Source: Microbacterium hydrocarbonoxydans (GTDB lineage: Bacteria; Actinomycetota; Actinomycetes; Actinomycetales; Microbacteriaceae). From it: a DNA stretch of 64,000 bases. The stretch lies in contig NZ_JAMBOY010000001.1 of the NCBI RefSeq assembly GCF_023715885.1, forward strand, positions 372,001 through 436,000, written 5' to 3'. Each line of letters starts with the position of its first letter. Positions within the stretch are counted from its first letter, which is position 1. Positions 22,678 through 31,387 of this stretch are shown here, piece after piece. The translations under genes and the position numbers were made by a program. Under the pieces are notes generated by a model. The model was not told where the DNA came from, did not search any database, and saw only the letters and a program-made list of their open reading frames with translations.

Positions 22678-24114
22678 ATGACGCAGATGAGCCCGACCGT
22701 CCGCACCGAGAGCGGTGAGGTGCGCGGCACGACCTCCGACGCCCTGCACGTCTTCCGCGGCATCCCCTACGCGGCCCCTCCGTTCGGAGCGAACCGCTTC
22801 CGTCCACCGGCGAGAGCCACGTCGTGGGACGGCGTTCGGGACGCGACACGCTCCGGGGTCGCCGCCCCGCAGCCGACACCGCCCGCATCCGATCCATGGG
22901 CGCCGATATACGCGCCGACCGATACCGGCGAGGACTGTCTGAGTCTCGACATCTGGACGCCGGAGCTCGGCGCCACGCGGCTTCCGGTCGTCGTGCACAT
23001 CCACGGCGGCGGGTACGTCTCGGGGGCCGGGTCGCTGCCGCTCTACTCAGGGCGGGCATTCGCCCGCGACGGGATCGTCCACGTCAGCATCAACTACCGC
23101 CTCGGGATCGACGGCTTCCTCCACCTCGGCGAGGGGCATGACAACCTCGGGCTGCGCGATCAGATCGCCGCGCTCGAATGGGTGCAGCGCAACATCGCGA
23201 CCTTCGGCGGCGATCCCGACCGCGTCACGATCATGGGGCAGTCCGCGGGGGGAGTGAGCGTCTTCACGCATCTCGCGATGCCGGCGTCGGAGGGCCTTTT
23301 CCACCGGGCGATCGCGCAGAGCGGGTCGACGATCGGCTCGATGAGCATCGACACCGCCGAGCGGCAGACGCGCCAGGTGGCTCGCGGACTGCGGGTCGCT
23401 CCGACCATCGACGCCCTGGGGGATGTGCCGCTGGACCGGACGGTCGCGGCCGCGCAGAAGCTGGCCACCCGCTTCGCCTTCGGGCTGCTGCGCGGAGACC
23501 CCGAATCACTCATGATCACCCCGTTCCGAGCGGTGCACGGCACGGCGATGCTGCCCGAGATGCCCTCGGCGACCGCGGCCCGGTCCACGGTTCCCCTGCT
23601 CACCGGGACCGTGCAGAACGAGACGATCGGCTTCATCCAGGCGCTCACCTCGATGCCCCTGCTGCGCGGCCTGGCGCGGCGCGGACTGCGACGTGCCCTC
23701 GGCATCGACGCGGCGACGCGTGCGGCGTACGCATCGGGAGAGCGCGCCCTCAGCGACGCCGACCTCGTCAACGAAGCGGCCTGGACGGACTGGAGCTTCC
23801 GCGGGCCGACGAGGCGCTTCGTCACGGAGCGGCCGGGGCCGTCGTGGCTCTACGAGTTCCGCTGGCACGTGCCCTCGGAGCCCGCCGGGGCCGTGCACGG
23901 CATCGACCTGCCGTTCAGCGCCGACGCGCTGGACACCGTCGGGCTTCTCGGCGAGGAGGCGCGCCGGTACTTCGAGGCCGCGCCGCAGGCGCTCGCCGAC
24001 GACATGCACGGCGCATTCACTGCATTCATCCGCACCGGTGATCCGGAGTGGGAGCGGAGCGACGGCGTCGCCCGGCCGCGGGTGTTCGGCGGCGGGGGTA
24101 CGGCGGCGGGCTGA
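22678..24114 (+). CDS. Type B carboxylesterase
   Basis: 478 residues if ATG 22678 is used; ATG 22669 and 22687 are alternatives, because the AGGAG at 22662-22666 does not decide between them. It has EDCLSLDIWTP (85-95), the type B signature, VHIHGGGY (107-113), GGDPDRVTIMGQSAGG with the nucleophile Ser189, and VHGIDLPF carrying the catalytic histidine. There is no signal peptide. It follows the HSL-type hydrolase by about 20 nt and is probably in the same LacI-controlled transcript. Family members split carboxylic esters of many kinds. Confidence 0.9.
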   Translation: MTQMSPTVRTESGEVRGTTSDALHVFRGIPYAAPPFGANRFRPPARATSWDGVRDATRSGVAAPQPTPPASDPWAPIYAPTDTGEDCLSLDIWTPELGATRLPVVVHIHGGGYVSGAGSLPLYSGRAFARDGIVHVSINYRLGIDGFLHLGEGHDNLGLRDQIAALEWVQRNIATFGGDPDRVTIMGQSAGGVSVFTHLAMPASEGLFHRAIAQSGSTIGSMSIDTAERQTRQVARGLRVAPTIDALGDVPLDRTVAAAQKLATRFAFGLLRGDPESLMITPFRAVHGTAMLPEMPSATAARSTVPLLTGTVQNETIGFIQALTSMPLLRGLARRGLRRALGIDAATRAAYASGERALSDADLVNEAAWTDWSFRGPTRRFVTERPGPSWLYEFRWHVPSEPAGAVHGIDLPFSADALDTVGLLGEEARRYFEAAPQALADDMHGAFTAFIRTGDPEWERSDGVARPRVFGGGGTAAG

Positions 24115-24116
24115 CC

Positions 24117-24150
24117 GCGTCTCGTCTCGCTTCGCTCGCTCAACGACCGG
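24117..24150. repeat. Dispersed repeat family 1
   Basis: GCGTCTCGTCTCGCTTCG... to CAACGACCGG, directly after the carboxylesterase stop; it may act as its transcription end. Confidence 0.65.
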
Positions 24151-24203
24151 GGCGTACGCAGCCAGCCAGTGACTTCTGTCTGAGGCTCAGGCAGAGTGAT
24201 GCC

Positions 24204-25427
24204 ATGCGCGTCATCGTGAGCGGAGCAGGTCTCGGCGGACTCGTGCTCGCCCACGCCCTGCGCGACCACGCCGAGGTCGTCGTCGTCGACCGCGACGCGC
24301 ACCCCGGCGACACCGGCGGCTACCGCATCGCCCTCACGCCCGAAGCCGTCGCCGTGGTGGAGCAGCACGTTCCGGCGCGGCTCGTCGACCGCATCCGCTC
24401 GGTGTCCGACGGCCCGCGCACGTTCTCGCAGTTCACCATCGCCGACTCACGCCTGCGCCCGATCGTCGTCGCACCGGAGCCGCCGGGACAGGACAGGATG
24501 CTGTGCCAGCGCCGCGCCCTGCGGCAGATCCTCGCCGAAGGGCTGGGCGACAGCATCCGCTTCGCGTCGACCGTGACCTCGGCCGAGGCGCACGCCGAGG
24601 GCGCGTCGGTGACACTGACCGACGGCACCCGGATCGACGGCGACCTCGTGGTGGCGGCGGACGGCGCGCGCTCGGCGACCCTGCGGAGGCTCGCTCCGGA
24701 GACGAGCGCCGACACCGGACTCGTCGGCATCGCGGGATCGACTCCGCTCGGTCGAGCGCCGCGGTTCCCGCGCTACCTCGACCACGGTCCGGCCCTCGCG
24801 GTCGACCGTTTCGGCACAGGGATGTTCCTGTCGCTGACCTCGCGCGGACTCTCGTCGCCTCCGGCAGACCTCGCGGATGCCGTCGGCCCGCCGTCGCTCG
24901 TCTGGGGTCTCATCGCGCGACGGGATGCGCTGCCCGACGTGCGCGATGCCGACCCGGAGGAGCTGGCGGCGACGGCATCCGTGCTGGTCCGCCGATGGCA
25001 CCCGTGGCTGCAAGATGCCATCGCGGCCTCCGCGGCCGATCGCACCGCCGCGTTCTCCTTCCGCGCGGCGGACCCCTCTGAGCCGCGCTTCCCGTGGTCA
25101 CCGTGCCGCATCACCGCCATCGGGGACGCCGTGCACGCGATGCCGCCGACGGGCGGGCGAGCGGGATCGACCGCCATCCGCTCGGCCGGCGCACTCGCCG
25201 ACGCCCTGATCGCCGAGGCTGACATCGACGTCGCTGTGGCGCGGTATCAGTCGCGCGTGAACGAGTGGGCCCGTCCTGCCATCCTGGAATCGCTCGGGCC
25301 GGTGCGCGTGATCACCGCCCTGCGGCATCCACTCGCGCAGCTCGTGGCGGGTCCGGCTCTCGGGGTCGCCGGGGCGGTCGGGGCGGCCTTGTACCGACTC
25401 AGGGTGCGCGGGACTCGCGACGACTGA
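24204..25427 (+). CDS. FAD-dependent monooxygenase (aromatic-ring hydroxylase type)
   Basis: 407 residues. It starts with the dinucleotide-binding motif MRVIVSGAGLGGLVLAHAL and continues with VVVVDRD, LVVAADGARSATLRRL (the DG motif) and CRITAIGDAVHAMPPTGGRAGSTAIRSA, where the GD motif binds FAD. This is the layout of class A flavoprotein monooxygenases that hydroxylate aromatic or other planar compounds with NAD(P)H and oxygen. The C-terminus (LAQLVAGPALGVAGAVGAALYRL) is hydrophobic. The gene is separated from the esterases by a repeat, and the substrate is unknown. Confidence 0.87.
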   Translation: MRVIVSGAGLGGLVLAHALRDHAEVVVVDRDAHPGDTGGYRIALTPEAVAVVEQHVPARLVDRIRSVSDGPRTFSQFTIADSRLRPIVVAPEPPGQDRMLCQRRALRQILAEGLGDSIRFASTVTSAEAHAEGASVTLTDGTRIDGDLVVAADGARSATLRRLAPETSADTGLVGIAGSTPLGRAPRFPRYLDHGPALAVDRFGTGMFLSLTSRGLSSPPADLADAVGPPSLVWGLIARRDALPDVRDADPEELAATASVLVRRWHPWLQDAIAASAADRTAAFSFRAADPSEPRFPWSPCRITAIGDAVHAMPPTGGRAGSTAIRSAGALADALIAEADIDVAVARYQSRVNEWARPAILESLGPVRVITALRHPLAQLVAGPALGVAGAVGAALYRLRVRGTRDD

Positions 25428-25470
25428 TCGGAGGCACGCAAGGGCCTGTCGCGGCATCCGTCCTCCGCCC

Positions 25471-25476
25471 TAGCCT
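25471..25476 (+). promoter_or_regulatory. -10 element of a leaderless VOC transcript
   Basis: TAGCCT, 7 nt before ATG 25484, with no ribosome-binding site between. Confidence 0.45.
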
Positions 25477-25483
25477 GTCCCGC

Positions 25484-25870
25484 ATGCTGAAGATCGTGTC
25501 GCTCGTGATCCGCGTGGACGACCTGCCCGCGCAGGCCGAGTTCTGGAAGGCCGCCCTCGACTACGTCGAGCGTGACCCGGCATCCGACGACTGGGTCGTG
25601 CTGAAGCCGCGCGATGCCGACGCGCCGTGCATCGCCCTCGACGCGCATCACTCGGAGCGGGTGCTGCCGCCGCGCATCCACCTCGACATCTACGCCGAGG
25701 ATCAGGATGCCGAGGTGCGCCGCCTCTCCGATCTCGGGGCGACCATGGTTCCGTGGGACGGGCGTCCCGATGACGCCGACTACGTGATCATGCAGGATCC
25801 GGAGGGCAACCGGTTCTGCATCGTCGACCGGCCGGACTGGACGGGGTGGGCGCGCCCGAGCCCCGACTGA
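25484..25870 (+). CDS. VOC-family (glyoxalase-like) protein
   Basis: 128 residues, starting at ATG 25484. The beta-alpha-beta-beta-beta pattern is clear: IVSLVIRVDDLPAQAEFWKAALDYV, then PRIHLDIYAEDQDAEVRRLSDLGATMV and YVIMQDPEGNRFCIVDRP, the standard end of the glyoxalase/bleomycin-resistance fold. The reaction is unknown. It ends 5 nt before the convergent ArsR gene, so the two share their transcription end region. Confidence 0.83.
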   Translation: MLKIVSLVIRVDDLPAQAEFWKAALDYVERDPASDDWVVLKPRDADAPCIALDAHHSERVLPPRIHLDIYAEDQDAEVRRLSDLGATMVPWDGRPDDADYVIMQDPEGNRFCIVDRPDWTGWARPSPD

Positions 25871-25875
25871 TCCGC

Positions 25876-26193
25876 CTACAGCCCTTCTGCGATCTCCTTG
25901 ATCGCGGCGAGACGGCGATCCCACGCGACGCCGACAGCATCGAGGTGCTTGGCGGTCGATCGCAGCTCCGAGCCGACCACCCGGAACTGCACCTCGCGCC
26001 CGACCTTCACCGGCTCGACGAGACCGACCCCCTGCAGCACGACGAGGTGCCGCGCGATCGCCTGACGCGTCACCGGCAGCTTCCCCGCGAGCGCCGACGC
26101 CGACGCATCGCCCTCGCCGAGCGCCGCGAGGATGCTCCACCGCGTCTCGTCGCCGAGCGCCGCGAATACGGCCACCATGGCCTGCATCGTCAT
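25876..26193 (-). CDS. ArsR-family regulator, last gene of the MFS/SRPBCC operon
   Basis: 105 residues from ATG 26193, which overlaps the SRPBCC stop (ATGA). The winged helix is clear: FAALGDETRWSILAALGEGDASASALAGKLPVTRQAIARHLVVLQGVGLVEPVKVGREVQFRV. No metal-binding cysteine pair is seen, so it belongs to the metal-independent ArsR regulators often coupled to an SRPBCC/AHSA1 partner. Its likely targets are the two TGCAA-N8-TTGCA repeats before the MFS gene at the head of this operon, giving autoregulation. Confidence 0.87.
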   Translation of the reverse strand: MTMQAMVAVFAALGDETRWSILAALGEGDASASALAGKLPVTRQAIARHLVVLQGVGLVEPVKVGREVQFRVVGSELRSTAKHLDAVGVAWDRRLAAIKEIAEGL

Positions 26194-26669
26194 GCGCCGC
26201 GCTCGACCAGCGCGACGAGCTTGTCGAGCTCGCTGTCCCACCCCTGGCGGTGGCTCTCCATGTTGGCGGCCGGATCCGACGTCGCGTCGAACCCGGTCTC
26301 CACCACCGTCAGCCGGGTGCCTCCGTCGAGGGGCTCGAGTGTGAAAGTGAACACGGTCGAGCGCTCATCGACCTCGGGCGGCAGACTTCCGCTCGCGTCG
26401 TCGTTGCTCCAGCGGTACGACACGAGCCGCGGCTCGTCGATCGCCTCGATGCGCAGCGGAATCGCTCCGTAGTCGTCGAATGTCAGAGTTCCGGTCGCGC
26501 CGACGCTGGATCCGTCGAACTCCGCCCGACCGAACCACCGCGAGATATGCCCGGGATGCGTCACCGCGGCCCAAACCTTCTCGATCGGGGCGTCGATGCG
26601 GATCGTCCGCCGCACCGAGAACCGACCCTCGTCGATGACGGATGCGCTGTCGTTGGTCATGCTGTCCAT
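26190..26669 (-). CDS. SRPBCC/AHSA1-domain protein
   Basis: 159 residues from ATG 26669, with AAAGGA upstream; ATG 26660 is also possible. The fold starts VRRTIRIDAPIEKVWAAVTHPGHISRWFG and continues TLTFDDYGAIPLRIEAIDEPRLVSYRWS and GGTRLTVVETGFD. This is the START-like AHSA1 family, usually found next to ArsR regulators as a small-molecule-binding partner. It lies between the MFS transporter and the ArsR gene in one operon. The ligand is unknown. Confidence 0.86.
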   Translation of the reverse strand: MDSMTNDSASVIDEGRFSVRRTIRIDAPIEKVWAAVTHPGHISRWFGRAEFDGSSVGATGTLTFDDYGAIPLRIEAIDEPRLVSYRWSNDDASGSLPPEVDERSTVFTFTLEPLDGGTRLTVVETGFDATSDPAANMESHRQGWDSELDKLVALVERGA

Positions 26670-26697
26670 GATGTTCCTTTCGAGAGGATGCTGCGAC

Positions 26698-27894
26698 TCA
26701 CCGCGAGGCGAGGGATGCAGGTTCCGCGATCGGAACCCGGAGGAGACTCGTCGCCCACGCCGCGACGATGGCGATGATCGCGATGCCGAGGCCGGTGACG
26801 ACCGCGAGCGTAACCCCGGCGATGTCGATCGCAACCCCGCCGGCGAACGCTCCGAGCGCGATGCCGACGTTCACCGCCGATGCCGGCAGGGATGCCGCGA
26901 GCGGCCCTCCGACACCCGCGAGCCCCACCACCCGATGCTGCAGCGACGGCGTCGTCGCCATGCCCATCAGCCCGATGCCGAGCACGGCGAGCACCGCGAT
27001 CCATGGACTACCGCCGAAGGCAAGCATCAGCCCGAGCGACGCCGCCACTCCGGCCGCGCCGATCACGAGCATCCGCGGTGCATTCGCATCGGCGAAGCGT
27101 CCGCCGAGTACCGAGCCGACGGTGGTGGCGACGCCGTAGAGGAGCAGGTACGCCGTGACGATCCCGCCCTCGACGCCCGTGACCTGGTCGAGAAACGGCA
27201 CGAGGTACGTGATCGCCGCCTGCATGCCCGCGAAAGTGAGGACGCTCACCGCGAGCACGGCGAGCACCCGCGGAGCGAACGCGTGTCGGGCCTGTCCGAT
27301 CGCGCGGCTGCCACTCGCCGTCGGGATCGAGGGGAGCAGGACGATCACCAGGACCAGCACGACGAGCGCTGCGAGCACGACGGCGACGAACGCTCCGCGC
27401 CAGCCGATCGCCCGCCCGAGCAGGGTTCCGAGCGGAAGGCCGAGGGCGCTCGCTGTGGCGAATCCGGAGATGACCACGGCCATCGCGCGACCGGCGCGCT
27501 CAGGTGGGGTGACCGCTGTCGCGGTGATCATGGCGGCCGCGATGAACAGGCCCTGCACCGCGCCGATGACGACGCGAGCGACGAGGAACACCGGATAGTC
27601 GGCGATGGTCGCGGGCAGCAGGTTCGCGACGAGGAAGACCGCGCTCGCGGCGATGAGCACATGCCGTCGATCGAAGCGGGTGGTCAGGAAGGTCAGCACG
27701 GGACCACCGATCGCGAGCCCGAGCGCGTTCGCCGTGACCAGCGCTCCGGCGTTCGACAGCGAGACCGCGAGGTCGTCGGCGATGAGATCGATCATGCCGA
27801 CGACGAGCATCTCGGCGCAGCCCATCACGAACGCGCCGGCGAAGAGGACGGCGAGCACCGCGTGGGGGCGCGTGATCTTCGGCGTGGCAGGCAT
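26698..27894 (-). CDS. MFS efflux transporter (DHA1 type)
   Basis: 398 residues with 12 predicted membrane helices. It has the DHA1 features TRFDRRHVLIAASAVFLVANLL after helix 2 and RVVIGAVQGLFIAAAM in helix 4, resembling AraJ/YdhP-type exporters. It is the first gene of an operon with the SRPBCC and ArsR genes. Before it lie two copies of an 18-bp inverted repeat (27913-27930 and 27946-27963), probably the ArsR operator. The likely role is export of a toxic compound or metabolite that is sensed by the ArsR protein. Substrate not predictable. Confidence 0.88.
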   Translation of the reverse strand: MPATPKITRPHAVLAVLFAGAFVMGCAEMLVVGMIDLIADDLAVSLSNAGALVTANALGLAIGGPVLTFLTTRFDRRHVLIAASAVFLVANLLPATIADYPVFLVARVVIGAVQGLFIAAAMITATAVTPPERAGRAMAVVISGFATASALGLPLGTLLGRAIGWRGAFVAVVLAALVVLVLVIVLLPSIPTASGSRAIGQARHAFAPRVLAVLAVSVLTFAGMQAAITYLVPFLDQVTGVEGGIVTAYLLLYGVATTVGSVLGGRFADANAPRMLVIGAAGVAASLGLMLAFGGSPWIAVLAVLGIGLMGMATTPSLQHRVVGLAGVGGPLAASLPASAVNVGIALGAFAGGVAIDIAGVTLAVVTGLGIAIIAIVAAWATSLLRVPIAEPASLASR

Positions 27895-27912
27895 GAGCTT
27901 CCTCTCGCTATG

Positions 27913-27930
27913 TGCAATCCGAGTGTTGCA
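27913..27930. promoter_or_regulatory. Putative ArsR operator, copy 1
   Basis: TGCAA-N8-TTGCA, the same 18-bp geometry as copy 2, between the MFS gene and its upstream region. Confidence 0.6.
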
Positions 27931-27945
27931 GGTTGCGAGCGGAAG

Positions 27946-27963
27946 TGCAACAGCAATGTTGCA
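27946..27963. promoter_or_regulatory. Putative ArsR operator, copy 2
   Basis: TGCAACA-gcaa-TGTTGCA, with perfect 7-bp arms. The centre is 33 bp from copy 1, close to three helical turns. Confidence 0.68.
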
Positions 27964-27984
27964 GTCAGGTCCGGTTCATCCGGA

Positions 27985-28491
27985 CTACTGACCGGCCTCA
28001 TTCGCTCCGGAGTCCGGCGCGAGCGAGCGGTAGAAGTAGAACGCCTTCTCCCCCGTGTCGGGGTCGCCGTTGCTGAAGCCGTGGGCCTCGTAGAAGCGCA
28101 TCGTGTCGGCATCCGACTCGTCGACGTTGATCTCGATCTCCGCGACGCCCAGCCGCTGGCACGCCTCGACCATCACGCGCAGGATCTCGCCGCCGATGCC
28201 GCCGCCGCGCTCCTCCGGCGCCACGTACATCTCGTCGAGAAGCGCGACCGGTCCCGCCGACCACACGTTCGGACGCAGCGTCACCAACGCGACCCCGATC
28301 GCCGGCTCGCCGCCGAGAACCGCGAACGTCGACGGCCCCGCGAGCAGGGTGCGCAGCCTGCGCGTGAGCACCTCGACCCCCGGAGTGGCGGTGTCGAACT
28401 CGGTGTTGAAGTCGTGCAGCAGCTCCGCGATGCGGGGCGCATCGTCAGGCGTCGCCGTGCGGATGCGGTACGCGCGGGGTTCGTCGTTCAT
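27985..28491 (-). CDS. GNAT-family N-acetyltransferase
   Basis: 168 residues from ATG 28491. It has YRIRTATPDDAPRIAELLHDF at the start, LLDEMYVAPEERGGGIGGEILRVMVEAC (the acetyl-CoA loop, GGGIGG) and EIEINVDESDADTMRFYEAHGF, all standard GNAT elements. The acceptor is unknown. It stands alone between the MFS promoter region and a dispersed repeat. Confidence 0.86.
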   Translation of the reverse strand: MNDEPRAYRIRTATPDDAPRIAELLHDFNTEFDTATPGVEVLTRRLRTLLAGPSTFAVLGGEPAIGVALVTLRPNVWSAGPVALLDEMYVAPEERGGGIGGEILRVMVEACQRLGVAEIEINVDESDADTMRFYEAHGFSNGDPDTGEKAFYFYRSLAPDSGANEAGQ

Positions 28492-28553
28492 CGGGTCTCT
28501 TTCGGGTAGAGAGTGGTGCGGATGCCGCAGGGTGGCGGTTCGAGGAATGTAGC

Positions 28554-28586
28554 GCGTTTCGTCTCGCGACGCTCGCTCGACGACCC
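28554..28586. repeat. Dispersed repeat family 1 (variant copy)
   Basis: GCGTTTCGTCTCGCGACG... to CGACGACC, between the GNAT and gnd genes; two positions differ from the usual core. Confidence 0.55.
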
Positions 28587-28606
28587 GGGGGAGAGCGCGC
28601 CGCCGA

Positions 28607-29662
28607 TCAGTTGGACTCGGCCTTGCGGGAGCCGGCCTCGAGCACGTCGCCGGCCGGGAGCTCCTTGTGCCCACCGAACTGCAGACGCATCGCCGAGAGC
28701 ACCTGGTTCGCGAAGCGGTCTTCATCGCGAGACGCGAAGCGCTCGAAGAGGGATGCTGCGAGCACCGGCACCGGCACGCCGACGTCGACCGCGGCCTTGA
28801 CGGTCCAGCGACCCTCGCCCGAGTCGGACACGCGACCGGCCAGCCCGTCGAGCGTCGGGTTCTCAGCCAACGCCGCCGCCGTGAGGTCGAGCAGCCACGA
28901 CGAGATGACCGATCCGCGCCGCCACAGTTCCGACACCTTCGCGGTGTCGATGGGGAACTGGTAGTACTCCGGCTCCTCCAGCGGCGCGATCTCGGCGGAG
29001 TGCTCGGCCTCGCGCACCCCGGCATCCGCGTTGTGCAGCAGGTTCAGCCCCTCGGCGATCGACGCCATGATGCCGTACTCGATGCCGTTGTGCACCATCT
29101 TCACGAAGTGCCCCGCGCCCGAGGGACCGCAGTGCAGGTAGCCGAGCTCCTCCGGGCCGAGCTCGCCGGTGCGCCCGGGGGTGCGCTCGATCTCGCCCGC
29201 GCCCGGCGCGATCGTCTTCAGGATCGGCTCGATGCGCTGCACGGCCTCGTCCGGCCCGCCGACCATGAGGCAGTAGCCGCGGTCGAGTCCGAAGACGCCG
29301 CCGCTCGTGCCCACGTCGACGTAGTGGATGCCGCGCTCCTTCAGCGCCTTCGCCCGACGGACGTCGTCGCGGTAGTTCGAGTTGCCGCCGTCGATGAGGA
29401 TGTCGCCCTCCTCGAGCACCGCCGCCGCCTCATCGGCGACCGCCCCGGTGAGGCCAGCCGGCACCATCATCCACACGGCCCGCGGAGCCTCGAGCTTCGA
29501 CGCGAGATCGGCCATGCTGTCGGCGCCGACGGCGCCCTCCGCGACGAGTGCCTGCACGGCATCCGCGTTCACGTCGTAGACGACGCAGTCATGTCCGTCG
29601 CGCATCAGGCGGCGCACGATGTTGGCGCCCATCCGTCCGAGTCCGATCATCGCGATCTGCAT
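28607..29662 (-). CDS. gnd: 6-phosphogluconate dehydrogenase (decarboxylating), short form
   Basis: 351 residues from ATG 29662, with AAGGA upstream. It shows the NAD(P)-binding start [19 protein letters not shown], the conserved [10 protein letters not shown] and YVDVGTSGG segments, and [22 protein letters not shown], which holds the catalytic lysine (Lys in FVKMVHN). It converts 6-phosphogluconate to ribulose 5-phosphate and CO2. This is the shorter GntZ/YqeC type, often NAD-dependent, about 120 residues shorter than the Escherichia coli Gnd. It has no operon partner here. A second Met five codons earlier is possible. Confidence 0.92.
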   Translation of the reverse strand: MQIAMIGLGRMGANIVRRLMRDGHDCVVYDVNADAVQALVAEGAVGADSMADLASKLEAPRAVWMMVPAGLTGAVADEAAAVLEEGDILIDGGNSNYRDDVRRAKALKERGIHYVDVGTSGGVFGLDRGYCLMVGGPDEAVQRIEPILKTIAPGAGEIERTPGRTGELGPEELGYLHCGPSGAGHFVKMVHNGIEYGIMASIAEGLNLLHNADAGVREAEHSAEIAPLEEPEYYQFPIDTAKVSELWRRGSVISSWLLDLTAAALAENPTLDGLAGRVSDSGEGRWTVKAAVDVGVPVPVLAASLFERFASRDEDRFANQVLSAMRLQFGGHKELPAGDVLEAGSRKAESN

Positions 29663-29778
29663 GAGGGTTCCTTCCATCGCCGAGCAGGGGATGCCGTCAT
29701 CCTCACACGCCCGCGGGCTGCGACCAAAGGGGGTGGCGCGTTTCGCGGCGAGGTGGGTGGGTCCGGCGGTGCGGGTGG

Positions 29779-30759
29779 TCAGCGGTCGACCCCGTCGGGC
29801 GCGTCGATGCCGTCCCGGGAACCGACGACCTCGCTCTCGGGAAGAGCCTCCGCCAACCGCATCCGGTCCTCGGCCGTGAGCGGGATGTCGGCCGCGGCCG
29901 CGTTCTCGTCGAGCCGAGGGCGGCGCCGCGTCCCGGGAATCGGCACGACCCCCTCCGACAGCACCCACGCGAGCGCGATCTGCGCGACCGTCGCTCCCTT
30001 GTCGCGGGCGACCGCCTCGACGCGTTCGACGAGGCGACGGTTCGCCGCGAACGCCTCCGGCTGGAAGCGCGGCAGGCGACGGCGCGCGTCCCCGGCATCC
30101 AGTTCGTCGAGCGAGCGGATGCTGTCGGTCAGCGTCCCCCGCCCCAGAGGCGAGAACGCGACCACGCCGATGCCGAGCTCGTCCGCCGTGGCCTTCTCGT
30201 CGTTGCGCAGCATGTCGCGAGCGAACAGCGAGAACTCCGACTGCACGGCCGCGATCGGATGCACGGCGTGCGCGCGACGTAGCGTCGGGGCCGACGCCTC
30301 CGACAACCCGATGTGCCGCACCTTGCCCTCGCGCACGAGCTCCGCGAGCGCGCCGACGCTGTCTTCGATGGGCACGTTCGGGTCGACCCGGTGCAGGTAG
30401 TAGAGGTCGATGACGTCAGTACCCAGATGCCGCAGCGATCGCTCGCATGCACGGCGGATGTATTCGGGGCTGCCGTTCCGCCCGTGCACCGTGCCGTCGT
30501 CATCCGTCTCCGACGACGCTTTGGTCGCGAGGGTGATCTCGTCGCGCCGCGCACCGAGCGCACGCCCGATGAGCTTCTCATTCTCGAACGGCCCGTACGC
30601 CTCGGCCGTGTCGATGAAGGTGACCCCGATGTCGACCGCGTGCCGCAGCGTGGCGATCGCCTCCTGCTCGTCGGTGGGACCGTAGAAGGCGCTCATCCCC
30701 ATCGCGCCGAGTCCGACCGACGACACCGTGAGTCCGTCGCCGAGTGCCGAATGCTTCAT
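29779..30759 (-). CDS. Aldo/keto reductase
   Basis: 326 residues from ATG 30759, overlapping the stop of the MerR gene (ATGA). It has [31 protein letters not shown] with the catalytic Asp and Tyr, ATKASSE with the catalytic Lys, [15 protein letters not shown] with the catalytic His, and [19 protein letters not shown] near the end. This is the AKR13-like group of NADPH-dependent reductases. Coupling to a MerR regulator suggests induction by reactive aldehydes or redox stress. Confidence 0.9.
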   Translation of the reverse strand: MKHSALGDGLTVSSVGLGAMGMSAFYGPTDEQEAIATLRHAVDIGVTFIDTAEAYGPFENEKLIGRALGARRDEITLATKASSETDDDGTVHGRNGSPEYIRRACERSLRHLGTDVIDLYYLHRVDPNVPIEDSVGALAELVREGKVRHIGLSEASAPTLRRAHAVHPIAAVQSEFSLFARDMLRNDEKATADELGIGVVAFSPLGRGTLTDSIRSLDELDAGDARRRLPRFQPEAFAANRRLVERVEAVARDKGATVAQIALAWVLSEGVVPIPGTRRRPRLDENAAAADIPLTAEDRMRLAEALPESEVVGSRDGIDAPDGVDR

Positions 30760-31199
30760 GCGTGTCGTCCTTCCGTGCGAGCCGGCAGCTCGCGGTCTGC
30801 GATCGCGCGCCGATACGCGTCGATCTTCGTGTCGAGCGCGGCGAGGTGGCGCCGCGTCTCCTCCAACCGTGCGAGCACGAGCTCGCGATGCGCCTGCAGG
30901 ATGCGGAGCCTCTCCCGCTCGGTGCCCCCACGCCGTGACAGCTCCGCGAGCTCGCGCATCTCGGAGACCGGCATCCCCGTCGCCCGCAGCATGAGCAGCC
31001 CGCCGATCCACGCGAGGTCGCTCTCGTCGTAGCGACGCCGATTGCCCGGGTCGCGGGGTGTCGGGTCGAGCATCAGCCCGCGTCGCTCGTAGAAGCGCAG
31101 GGTCGACACCGGCAGCCCCGTCACACGGGCGACATCGCCGATCGTCAGGCCCTCCGGAGGCACGACGACATCGAGGGGTGGCAGTGCGATCTCTTCCAT
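30756..31199 (-). CDS. MerR-family transcriptional regulator
   Basis: 147 residues. The N-terminal HTH is clear after a short acidic lead: LTIGDVARVTGLPVSTLRFYERRGLMLDPTPRDPGNRRRYDESDLAWI (about 18-65). The dimerisation coiled coil follows (about 85-130). No cysteine pair for metal sensing is seen, so it is not of the metal-responsive type. It is the first gene of a two-gene operon with the aldo/keto reductase, which it probably activates. The gene upstream on the other strand is the GH125 mannosidase. Confidence 0.87.
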   Translation of the reverse strand: MEEIALPPLDVVVPPEGLTIGDVARVTGLPVSTLRFYERRGLMLDPTPRDPGNRRRYDESDLAWIGGLLMLRATGMPVSEMRELAELSRRGGTERERLRILQAHRELVLARLEETRRHLAALDTKIDAYRRAIADRELPARTEGRHA

Positions 31200-31292
31200 G
31201 GGTTCATCCTCCGACCTGAACCGCGGTGCAGGTCAAGCGGGACCGTGGGGCGGCGCGGAGAAAGCGATAGGTATGGAACTCGACTCGCTCCG

Positions 31293-31308
31293 TATATTTA
31301 TAAATATA
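31293..31308. promoter_or_regulatory. AT-rich operator before the mannan operon, probably bound by the GntR-type regulator
   Basis: A perfect 16-bp palindrome TATATTTATAAATATA in otherwise GC-rich DNA, 80 bp before the GH125 start. Its TAAATATAA half recurs before the regulator gene at 37248-38357. Confidence 0.65.
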
Positions 31309-31387
31309 AATAGCTTTAATACGTGTTTCGAGCTACAGTGGCGATGTCGCCCAGAGCGGGGCGACCCGAGATCGACCGAGGAGCATC

